A stretch of 64,000 nt of DNA from Chiridota heheva (taxonomy: Eukaryota > Echinodermata > Holothuroidea > Apodida > Chiridotidae): NCBI GenBank assembly GCA_020152595.1, contig JAIGNY010000159.1:85001-149000 (forward strand), written 5' to 3'. This document shows positions 36,947-47,775 of this stretch, one piece after another. The notes under the pieces are model-generated. The model was not told the origin of the DNA, made no database searches, and saw only the letters and a program-made list of their open reading frames with translations. A program made the position numbers and the translations under genes. Within the stretch, counting starts at the first letter, position 1, and the number at the start of each line of letters is the position of its first letter.

Positions 36947-37419
36947 TTAAAATTCATAGCACATAGGCCTAATTTCGTACGCATCTATATGCCAGGTAAA
37001 ATTTGCCCTAACACCACGGTTGCGTCTCCTCTGAAGTCGTCGTCGACGTCGCTGGTTTACTGCATCAGGATGCAGAATTCGCAATAAGAGGCGTATATCA
37101 TTTTGATGAACCACACATTTCGAGTGCATCCAACGATATCCATGTAACTGCAACGACGTTCGTAATTTTTATTTTATTTTTTACTCATACTTTTACGCTC
37201 GGTTGGCGTTCATGTCCTCTTGAAGGATTTTTGCCGACTTAACCGATTCAGATTCAGATTCAGATTGTCTAAGATAAAAATGGCCACATCCACAATGTCT
37301 GAATATTTCCGTCGATACAAAGAAAGTGTCTTCATAATTCGTTTCATATGTCTATGACTTACAATTATCCGATGTTTTGCAGCCAAGTAGGACAGAGACT
37401 TATGAGTACGCATATGCAC
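36947..37419 (-). pseudogene. Integrase-core (DDE) transposase fragment
   Basis: Two minus-strand frames, 37210-37419 then 36947-37153, read as consecutive parts of one protein. The first has HMKRIMKTLSLYRRK and SDIVDV. The second has LHGYRWMHSKCVVHQ, a DAVNQRRRRRLQRRR block and ANFTWHIDAYEIRP. Established knowledge: eukaryotic transposases with an IS3/retroviral-type integrase core carry a GYR-W-MH helix, an arginine block and then WH(I/V)DGY holding the first catalytic Asp. The remainder of the catalytic core is missing after that Asp and a frameshift separates the halves, so it is dead. The exact superfamily is an inference. Confidence 0.7.
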
Positions 37420-37429
37420 ATCTAGTGGT

Positions 37430-38718
37430 GGCGCTCTTCTAGTGTACTCGCACAGATATAACTGCGTGTACTATCGCACACAGATATATATATATTTCAT
37501 TCATATATGTACGTACGATCGTTTCTTCAGATCTGATCTCGTCGCAAGGCTGCTACTTGTAGGGGGAATCCCCTACGGTAGGGGATTTTAGTCAATTGTA
37601 GGGGGTAGGGGCACATACGGGGCAAACGGCAATACTGTAGGAGGGAGTAGGGGGATTCACAAATGTTCAACAAAATCGATTGAAATAATGTTTTTTTCTA
37701 TATGCTAGATAGACAGAAAACAACGTCAATATAAATATCAAATTTCCAAACGATTGATACATTTTAAGTATGAAGTCATAGTCGTAAACCAAAGTTCTTA
37801 GAATTTCAAGCAAATCTTGTATCCCGCACTTCTATATTTCTTGCTAAATATGAAGCTATTGTATCATACCCATACATTCTCAGAATATATTCCCTGCAGA
37901 TCCCGCGACGCGCCCCTAAAGTCTACAGTAAGAATAGACTTCAGTGATCGGCTTTTGTAGAACAGGTTATGGTTGTAGAGGTGTAATCAGAGTGTAAATA
38001 CACCAGCCAAGGAGGCAGAGACACGTAAAACCAGCAAACGTTTGTTAACCCCATGCCAAAAAGTGTCCCAAAGAAAACATCACTCTTTTATTTGCGCAGA
38101 AAGGACAGATAAACGGTAAGAAATATATATGTTCACATAGAATGCATGATAGGCATAGGGGAAAAGGGACAGGGGTCCCTCTCAAAGTTGGGGCAAACAC
38201 CCTTCCGCCCCTACTTTTGTGAACCATTTAATCAAGAAAATTTGCAACTTTGAGTAAATGTGGTTGGTTTTCCCATGAAATTATACTAATCTGCTAATTG
38301 TGGTTGGTAACCTATGCAAAATGACTAAAAGAACCTTAAAGCCTCGGTCTGCAAATGTCACTAGAGGTAGGAATGGAATGGAGTGGGCATATGCTGAGGC
38401 TGCAGGAGAATTTGACTGAGTATACGTCTCTAGACTTCGAAGGGGCTCAGTGAGCTTGTGACTGGCTTTGAAAATAGAAATACCTTGCTATTCCTCCCAC
38501 TGCTTGGGGATCGAGTCCCCAATCGAGTCGAGCTTGCTTCTCTACTCAAGCATTATATATAATACAGTTGAAGTTTAATAAGTACAGACCAGCCCTTGAA
38601 GCTTTGTTAAGCTTATCATTATTGTATATGATTATTATTATCACGAAGTCCATATAATACTTTTTATTTTCCTCCCTTTTTCCCGGCCTTGTTATAATTT
38701 AACTTGACAACAATTTCA
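37430..38718. other. Non-coding spacer
   Basis: Contains repeated GTAGGGG words near 37558-37655. No gene seen. Confidence 0.5.
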
Positions 38719-38945
38719 CACGTATTTCATATATGAAATGCACATGGGAAACTTGCATTTCATATACTATGAAATATGTGTGATTTGGGGCATTTGACAT
38801 ATAAAAATTGAAATTTCACACGTATCTCATATGTTAATTGTATTCCATAGGTGAAACTTATTTTTACATATATGAAATGCTTTTGTTTCATATGTGAGAA
38901 AACAATTTCATATATGAATTTAGCATTTCATATATGAAATACGTG
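38719..38945. mobile_element. Palindrome-rich candidate MITE
   Basis: The ends are perfect 23-bp inverted repeats (CACGTATTTCATATATGAAATGC at 38719 in two overlapping parts, and its complement ending 38945). Each contains the 16-bp palindrome ATTTCATATATGAAAT. Further TTTCATAT(A)TGAAA variants fill the interior. No target-site duplication was found. Confidence 0.62.
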
Positions 38946-40264
38946 GGTATGCGGAGCATTCCCAGGCATCTATTTGAACAGCTTTCATACTTATCATTTT
39001 CGGTGGAATTTTGGCTCATTTCTTACCAAGGTTGAGGTAAGAAAGTCATGTAGACTTTGTTGCCTTCCTTTTACAGATCATGGCTTGCAAGTCTTGCAGA
39101 CATATTTTTCGAACACTTCAAACATGCAGTGGGCAAGAGCCAGCAGTTACTGTACAGGCAGTCAGGGTTGAACTTTAACGAGTGATCATTCCAAAACACA
39201 TTTAGCCTTGACTTGAAACTCTTAATTGGTGGGGTACTAACAACATGATTATTCAAACTGTTCAAGTATTCATAACAAGAAAAGCAAAAGTAGATAGGTG
39301 TCGTGTTTCAAAGTTGTTCTCATACTGTTGTATTCCATGTACATTATAGTTTTTAGAGCTTTGTATATGCATTGAAGATTTTTTTGTTTTTATGAGACTG
39401 GCAGAACTCACTCTTCGTAATATAATGTACACAACCTACATTTTTCTTTTGTTATCATTTTATTCCCCTCGAACTGTCGAATGGCTCATCCAATTCTTGT
39501 GTGACCACTTCGGCAACATCTGGTCATCACTTCGTGCATTTCTTTCGAAGGTCATAAAATTATTAGTGTGGCACGGTAGGTGAAAACTTAATTTCTGTAC
39601 GTGAAAACAAAATTTGTAGGGGAAAACCGAATTTTGTAGGTGAAAATGCACCGAAGAGTGTAGAGAAGTGTAGGAGAAATGCGCATGTGTGGTAGGGAAA
39701 ATAGAACATTTTGAGTGGCAGGCTTGTCTCGTCGCCGCACAGATATCTAGGTACGTCGCCGCGCTCATCTCGTTGAAGTTGAACTTGAACTTGAAGTTTG
39801 GAAATTGAAGTCTTGACCCGACTCACATCCTTGAAAATTTCTAACGTTATACCCCTTCGACCGTTCGAAGTAATGTTACTTTCCAATTTGTTTTAACGCT
39901 TTCATATACTAATGTTAAGCTCTTAATACGTCGGCTAGTTCTGAATTGCAAGGCAAATTAGCTAACACCAAGTGTTAGGTCATAACAGTAGCACTAATAA
40001 TGAACCAATTCCGCTACTAAAATAAAACTTTCAGTTTGCCTTGTGCGGTTCCTATCACGTGCGTTCCTAACGTTAGTAAATTAGTACTTAAGCCCTACAC
40101 GAATATCTATATAATAACAAGGCCAGACACTTCTGGGTCAATCCAGCGGCCAGAGCTCTTCTGACATAGGGGACTTATGATTGCTTGTCTGCAGTGTTCA
40201 TGACATCGGACATGACAATGGGCAGTTCCAGAAAATATCCATACCACCCCGTTGAGGAACTGAT
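38946..40264. other. Non-coding spacer
   Basis: Several 60-107 codon frames overlap each other on both strands. None has splice signals or motifs. Confidence 0.5.
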
Positions 40265-41008
40265 TTTCTAACCCTCCCCCAGGATTTCCCAGCTCCAAAA
40301 ATCCCCCTCCCCAGGATTTCCCAGCTCTGGAAATCCCCTCCCCAGGATTTCCCATCCCCCCCCAGGATTTCCCAGCCCGAACCCCTCCTTAGGATTTCCC
40401 AGCCCGAACCCCCTCCTTAGGATTTCCCAGCTCCAGAACCCCTCCTTAGGATTTCCCAGCTCCGAACCCCTCCTTAGGATTTCCCAGCCCGGAACCCCCT
40501 CCCCAGGATTTCCCAGCTCAAGAACCCCCAGGATTTCCCAGCTCAAGAACCCTCCCCCAGGATTTCCCAGCTCCAGAACCCCCTCCCCTGGATTTCCCAG
40601 CCGGAACCCCTCCCCAGGATTTTCAGCCCGGAATCCCCTAGGATTTCCCAGCCCCGAACTTCCCCTTCCCAGGATTTCCCAGCTCCGAAACCCCTGCCCC
40701 AGGATTTCCCAGCTCCGAACCCCCTCCCCAGGATTTCCCAGCTCCGGAAACCACCCTCCCTAGGATTTATTAGTTCCAAAAAAACCCTCCCCAGGATTTC
40801 TCAGCTCCGAATTCCCCCCTCCCCAGGATTTCCCAGCTCCGGTACCCACCCCTCCCCCAGCTCCGAACCCACTCTTCCCCAGGATTTCCCAGCCCGAATC
40901 CCCCTCCCCAGGATTTCTAGTTCCAGAACCCCTCCTCAGAATTTCCCAGCTCCGAACCCACCCTTCCCCAAGGATTTCCCAGCCCGAACCCCCCTCCCCC
41001 TAGGTATT
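40265..41008. repeat. GGATTTCCCAGCTCC minisatellite
   Basis: Units of about 25-32 bp: CCCCAGGATTTCCCAGCTCC then GAACCCCCTCC, in more than 20 copies. On the minus strand it gives a Gly/Trp/Glu frame (SWEILG) that is not a gene. Confidence 0.95.
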
Positions 41009-41834
41009 AGTCGTATCCCACAATACACTTTTTGACATACTGGTGGCGTGTACAGTGGGTTATTACACTTTCCATACATAAAGTAGAAGATGTGTTGAAT
41101 GTTAGGCTACCAATCTTAGGCCCATGGTGGATGGGACGAAATTTGCTCCAAACTTGCCATCCTACTATATTATGTACCTTTTTTGCTTTAATTCTTATAC
41201 AGAGTTCTTTGAAGTTGTTTTAGTGCTCAAAAAGACAAAATTAGAAGACCCTTTGTGTTTATTTTCACGAAAAAGTTTTTCCCAGTTGGACCTTTGAAGT
41301 TTCTGTCACTCATGTCAGGCTTGTGTTGTTTATGTTGATGTCATAATACTTCTATGGTTGTTGTACAGCTGATTGGCTAACAACTCATGCACATTTAAAT
41401 AGATTCAACTAACAAGTGAACATTTTTATTGAACTTTGACCTCATGAATAATCAACAAAATTTAGTTCTACTCTTAAGTAATGGCCGAATAGTTGTTCGC
41501 ATCATGAACAGAAGACTCACAGAAAATAGATCAATTCTACCATGTCCAAGTAAGTTTCATATGGGATTATTGTGTGGATAAACAATAAATTTGTTGTGAA
41601 CTTAGTGATAAAAGATTTTTAATATTTTAGTGAAGAATATTCTCAGAGAAGTTGTGTAAAGTTAAGACGTTCTGCCAAAAAAGTTTGTCTTTCATCTCCA
41701 ATGGCGTGCATAGGTAAAAACCATAACCTTCGTGAGACCGCAGATCAGTAAACAATACCAATCACACAACATACAGAAACGGGTTAAAGTGAAAGAAATT
41801 ACAGCCAAACGATGGTAAATGATTCCATGTCTAC
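41009..41834. other. Non-coding spacer between two arrays of one minisatellite
   Basis: Unique-looking sequence of about 820 bp. No gene recognised. Confidence 0.5.
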
Positions 41835-41975
41835 CCCCCAGGATTTTCCAGCTCTGAAACCCTCTTCCCAGGATTTCCCAGCTCCAGACCCCCTAGGATT
41901 TCCCAGCTCCTGAATCCCCAGGATTTCCCGGCCCAGAACTTCCCCCCTCCTCCCCAGGATTTCGTACCTCCGGAA
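41835..41975. repeat. GGATTTCCCAGCTCC minisatellite, second array
   Basis: About five copies of the unit found at 40265-41008, in the same orientation. Confidence 0.92.
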
Positions 41976-43834
41976 ATGCTTGACACTTTTTTGGATGGCA
42001 GTGTAATTTTGCGTGAAACGTGTTTGAGTTTGCACGTACATATCTCTACCATGCATTCTTAACTCCAAGCGTGTTCGTGCGCATTCCGCTAATATAAAAG
42101 AAAACTTCACGTAACTCAATTGCAAATATTTTCGCATATTGTGAATGGACCATCATGTGAGTGTCCTTGCAAAGTTTTTGTACCCTCCCATTTTGTGAAC
42201 ACCCACATGATACGAGTACACTAACTTACATGATAAAAATGCTTTAGGACAGTTTTAGGACGTTTAAGTTAATTTAGGTAAATTTATAGTATTGTTTAAC
42301 AATATTTTGAGCTGTAAGAAATTTTTTGAACCTTTTCATGAATGAATTGTTTATCATTATGAGACACGTAAATTTGAGTGTTCTGTTCAACTTGGCCATT
42401 TTAATTTGCCATTGGATTGCATAGGGTATGCTCCTTGGTTGCGGATAGACTAGAGCCTGATTCCCCCTCTTTCATCAGAATTCTCCTTTACAAATAGTAC
42501 GAAGGGGGAATTTCCAATTGCTTTAGCACACAATATGTAAATCTCAGCACAGATTAGCCAGTCTGCATTCCGTGCACTAAGACACAAAGTTCTTCTGCGT
42601 GAAACTTATTTCTTTCTTGATCTTTGGCGTGAAACTTACTTCTTTCTTGATCTTCGTCATGAAACTTGCTTCTTTCTTTGGTGTGTGGCGGCGGAAAAAA
42701 TAGATGGCAGTTACTTGGTGTACCGGCATGGCAATAAAATATCTACCTTGGCGTAAAAAAAGACTACTGCAGGATTTGCGGCGTGTGTCCTGAAGGCCAC
42801 AGCCAAATTTCTTACCCATAATTTTGTTCAAATGATGAAAAATTAATCAGCATGACCCAGGTTTACTATTTTTTTAAACCACTTGACTGCGCTCATTTAC
42901 TAAAAGGTCTGGCACCATGGCCATTGCAGGCTGGCAAACTTATTCAGACTCCTTCACTGTTTTATATTGCTGGCTACACCTGACACTACACTGACTGCGG
43001 GAAAGTGAAAAGCAAAACAGTCATGGGAGAGTTAATTTTCAGTATCACCGAGCGAACATATATGAGTATATCAGATGATGAATTTACCGACCAAATTCAA
43101 AATTTACCGACTAAATTTGACAATTGTTTCATCTACAGTAGAAAACCTTTAGTTAGGATCATCTCGCAGTCCCGTTTTTTTATGTTCTGTTTTTTTTTTT
43201 TAAGCCCAGGTATAATAGTTTATAGTCGCCCCTGACCATACTCTGACCGGCATAAATCACACTCAAGTTTGAATACATGTATGTTAAGCATCACATATAA
43301 TGGCACCATTCATCATGATAATGCACGTGAAAAGCCCCCTTACAAACGGTGAACAGCGATGATGAAAATAATGTGACAATTGTTTACAAACTCTTTGTCA
43401 GGGCAACCATACGCATTGTACATACACTTGATTTCAAACCACTCTCACAAATACATTGCTTGACGTTGCATCAAAAGCATGTGGTGCAATGTCTTCTCTT
43501 GTAAAGAGGAAAAACTGTGATTTTCAGGAATTCCAAATACATTTAATATTTAGAGATATTTGGGAACTTTTGAGAAAACAATGGGATGAAGCTCCAGAAC
43601 TTAAGTTCAGCATTTTTAGCATACTTGGGGCTATATAATTTCGAAAGAAGCGCAATGATCATCTCTGAGGAAATTGGGGAAGGGGTACGTATACCATATA
43701 CCCACGTCCCATGCCACTGGTCATAAACTATTTGGTTGCTTTTATTGAGAGAACAGAACTCTCATTGCCCTTTACAGATGCTTCATATGTATTGTTTATC
43801 TCGATAGTAATTTACAATTCACCTACTCCGAGCT
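41976..43834. other. Non-coding spacer
   Basis: No gene supported. A small triplicate of GTGAAACTTACTTCTTTCTTGATCTT occurs in pieces at 42599-42680 and gives a Lys-rich frame. Confidence 0.5.
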
Positions 43835-46300
43835 CTCCTCCCAGGGCTGGGATGGCATCCACTACAATCTCCTCAAAAACCTCCCCAGGACTTCCCTTGA
43901 CATCCTCCTCAAGATTTATTATCACCTATGGTCCTCCAAATCTTTCCTCCCCATTACTTGGAGAGAGGCCATCATCACTCCCATCCCCAATCTAACAAAG
44001 ACAGGTCCATCCCCACCAAGTACTGGCCCATCGCTCTCACTTCCTGCCTCTGCAAGATTATGGTCAACTACAGGCTCTGCTGGTACCTTGAGAAGAACTC
44101 CATCCTATCCCCCTCTCAAAATGGTTTCAGGAGAAACCAGAACTGCCTGGACCATGTCCTCAAACTTGACACCTATGTACTTGAAGCCTTTGTCAGAAAT
44201 CACCACGTCATCTTCTTCGACCTCAATAAGGCCTTCGACACCACCTGGTGGTACGCGGTATCCTGAAGGACCTACACTCCCCCGGCCCCAGAGGCATCCT
44301 CCCCACTTCATCCAGAACTTTCTTCATACCCGCCATTTCAGGGTACGCATGCATCAGTAACACCTACTCCCAAAGGTACACCCAACACCTGGGTGTCCCC
44401 AAGGTAGTATCCTCTCCCCTACTCTCTTCATCCTTAAAATCAACAGCATCACCAAGGCCCTCCCCCCAACATCAATTGTTCTCTCTATGTTGACGACTTT
44501 GCAATCTTCTCGTCATCCCCATGCTTCCAAACTCTCCAAAATAACCTTCAACACTGCCTGGATAACTTAGCTCACTGGAGCGACTCCAACGGCTTCAACT
44601 TCACAAAAGACAAAACTGTTCTCATCCTCTTCAAGAACAGCAACTCCTTTCTTTGCCCCAGCCTCCGTCTTAAAGATTCCATTATCCCCAGTAAAGACAG
44701 TTCTCGCTTCCTCCGAATCACTCTCAGTTCTAAGCTCTCCAATCTCCCCCACATCAACACCCTTAAAACCAACTGTCACAAAATCCTGAATCTCCTCAGG
44801 GTCCTCTCCAGCACTGATGGGGGAGCCAATCATCTCACCTTATACCGCTCCCTCCTCTGGTCCAAGCTGGACTATGGCAGTTTCATCTACGTCTCCGCCT
44901 GCAAAATTTACTTGAGGCACCTCGAGATTACTGAAAACACTGCCCTGGCACCACCCATACCACCCCCATCACCAGTCTCCACGTATATGCCAATGAACTC
45001 CCCTTTGACCTCAGGTGCACCAGAACTGGCCTCTCCATCACTCTTCGTATCCTCAACGATCCGCGGAACCCTTGCTTCCATTCCATTTGCTCTCCCTCCT
45101 TCACCAACCTCAACAAATGTATCCCCCCACCTTTCGGGATCTGGATGCACTCTGACTTCAACCAATGCCAACATCAACATTTTCTCGATTGCCAGGCACA
45201 CTATCCCTCCCACGCCCACCTGTGTTATCAATCCCCCCAAGGTTTTTCTTGGCCTTTCCTCCTACATGAAAGCCCTCCACAACCCAGCCTTTTTTCGCTC
45301 CAAATACTGCCAACTCAGTAGACATTTCCACAACTTCTCTTTCTTCTTCTCCAATGGCTCCACACGTGAAAGCTCCTCTGCAGCCGCCGCCGCCACCTGT
45401 CCCGGCCTCACCCTCTCCTCAAAGTTACCCGATGGAGTCTCAATCTACTCTGCTGAGGCAAAGGCCATCCTCCTGGCCTTAAAACTTTGTTGAACTCTCC
45501 TTCCGATCCCACCTCATCATCTTCTCTGACTCTAAATCCATTTTCACTGCATGCTCTGGTCCAATCCACTCATCCTACAAATCTTCAATAAACTTCACGC
45601 TCTTTCCGCCTTAGGGAAAACAAATTATCTTTCTCTGGATCGCCAGCCACATCGGCGTTCGAGAGAGCTGATAGAGCCACCAACAGCGCTCTGTCGAATC
45701 ACATTGTCTCCTTTTCCTATCCCGCACTCAGTCCTCCATTTCTCAACTTTCTGCTACCTTAGTAAGACCTGGCAAAACTCCTGGAATCTCGAGACCAGTA
45801 ACAAACTTCACACCGTCAAACCTGAAGTTGGGACCAACGTCCCCCTGCTCAGTCGCAACCGCAGGGAAGACATTACCTGCATCAGCCTCGGCCACACCTT
45901 TCTCACCCACTCTCACCTACTTTCCGGCTCCCTTGCTCCTCTCTGCCCTACATGCAACACAGATCTCTCGATCAAGCATATCCTCTTAATCTGTCCCATA
46001 TACCTGAACTCCAGATCACACCTCTCCCCCTCCATCTCAATTTTCGATCTTTTCAAAAACAGTCCTACCTCCAACTTCATCACCTTTCTCCGCAACAGCA
46101 ATTTATTCCACCTGATCTAAACCTCCCTTCCTTCCATTCTCTGTATTATCTTCCTCACCTTCCTTTTATTACCTTATCTTCTTTCCCATATTCACCTTCT
46201 CTCCCTCCCTCCCTTTATCCCACCTGTCTCTTTCCTCTCTGTCCTAACTCAAGAACCTTAGTTTTTAACACCCTCTTGGCATATTTGACTCTTACTTTGA
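43835..46300 (+). pseudogene. Decayed I/R1-like LINE with RT and RNase H
   Basis: C-rich plus-strand element, 5'-truncated. In order, frames shifting, it encodes WDGIHYNLL, WPIALTSCLCKIM, SQNGFRRNQN, FFDLNKAFDTTW, LGVP, LYVDDFAIFSS (RT catalytic YVDD) and LDYGSFIY. An RNase H region follows with FFSNGSTRE, YSAEAKAILLAL, SDSKSIF and SHIGV, then a C-terminal CNTDLSIKHILLICPIYL and a stop at 46120. In the RNase H the first expected acidic residue (normally a DGS motif) is Asn, and the GNE segment is deleted. Several frameshifts make it non-functional. The RNase H domain points to the I/R1/LOA side of LINEs. The 3' tail includes TTAACACCCTCTTGGCA. Confidence 0.88.
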
Positions 46301-46514
46301 AACCAAACCTTACCTTAGAAATAAGAGTAATAAATAAGTGTATGTAAATAAACACCGTATTACCTCACGCTACCCCAAAACAATACTACAGAACTGCATA
46401 ACCTATTGTCATCAAAATAACCACCTTTGTGTAATACTCAGTTACTACCTCTCACACCCATTGCTCTACATATATCTTCCCAACTTTACTCCAAATATCC
46501 AATATCAATTCATT

Positions 46515-46680
46515 TTATGAGTTGGATTTGGGGCGAGTTGGTTTTGGGGCGAGTTAGCTTTGGGGCGAGGTGGCTTTGGGGTGAGTTGGCTTTGTGGTGA
46601 GTTGGTTTTAGGGCGTGTTAGCTTTTGGGTGAGTTGGTTTTGGGGCGAGCTACATGTAGCTGGTTTGGGGCGAGTTGACC
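46515..46680. repeat. GGGGCGAGTTGGTTTT minisatellite
   Basis: About nine units of 17-19 bp, GAGTTGG(T/C)TTTGGGGC. Confidence 0.9.
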
Positions 46681-46689
46681 TTTAAGCTT

Positions 46690-47310
46690 TTTTAAGGAAT
46701 GTACATTTAATTACACTGTGTTTATTCTGTGCATTTTTATTTCTTTCAAGTTCGCATTCAACAACCATCATACAATGCATATGGCAGTTACAGTCAGGTG
46801 CGGGGAGGGGGGGGGGGGGCCTGGATGACTCCATATTTTTGTCAAAAAAGAAGATGAAAAAATGTGTAGTCAAGTTGTGCGTTATCTTTTTCAGGAATTT
46901 TAACATTTTGAATTTGAAATAAAAAACTTATAGAGTTGGTTTTGTAATTAAGGAACATACACAGTTAACTACGGACTTAATTTGTTCTGTGTGTTTTTCA
47001 AGTTCGCATTCAACAACCATATCACTTACAGTCAGGCACTTTCAAGGGGGGGGGGAGAGTCACATACTTTTGTCAAAAATAAGAAAAACAAGGCTTTTGG
47101 ATGAAAATTGGTGTAGTCAGGGAGTGGGTTACAGTATGTTTTTTAAGAATTTTTAACATTTTGTTTTGGGATGAAAAACTTATGTAATGGGTTATGTTTT
47201 TAAGGTAATTCATTACACACTTTTTTTTCTGTGTGTTTTTCAAGTTTGTATTTAACAATCATCGATAAAATCATATGGCAGTTACAGTCAGACATTTGGC
47301 TAAGGGAGAG
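46690..47310. repeat. Three diverged tandem copies of about 250 bp
   Basis: Each copy has TTCTGTG(T/C)(G/A)TTTTT, CAAGTTCGCATTCAACAACC, GCAGTTACAGTCAG, a G run, ACTTTTGTCAAAAA and TTTTAACATTTTG in the same order. The third copy is incomplete. Confidence 0.82.
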
Positions 47311-47479
47311 AAAGGTGGGGGGGGGAGGGACGACTTCATACTTTAGTCAAAGAAAAAACGAGTAAATTCTAGTTATTACGTGATATATTGGAGGTAAAAT
47401 TACGACCCTCATAGTTACGTCCAGAGGTGTATGAAAGGTCACCTCTCACTAGAAAAGAACCCCCTCAAATTTCCAGGTT

Positions 47480-47775
47480 ACACATGGAAAAATTGCACTT
47501 GTAATGGCTTCCATTAAACGTTGATGATATTCAGGAAATCTGCTTCATTTTTGGGGAAATGTATTTTAATTCTCAGGAAATTCCCTTCAATTTGGAATAT
47601 TTTCCTTAATTTTCTTTTTTTTTGGAGAAATTTCCTTCATTTTTGAACAATTTTAGAAATGTTCTTCAATTTCCGGGGATTTTTCTTCAATTTCCAGGGA
47701 TTTTTCTTCAACTTCTGGGGATTTTTCAGCAATTTCCGGGAGTTTCTGCAATTTCCGGTAAATGTTGCCAATTTT
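47480..47775. repeat. TTCAATTTCCGGGGATTTTTC repeat
   Basis: Degenerate units of about 21-25 bp. The complementary wording matches the satellite at 20330-21480 in the opposite orientation. Confidence 0.7.

Noticed and set aside
40268..40779. Gly/Trp/Glu repeat frames
   Set aside because: Translations of the GGATTTCCCAGCTCC minisatellite.
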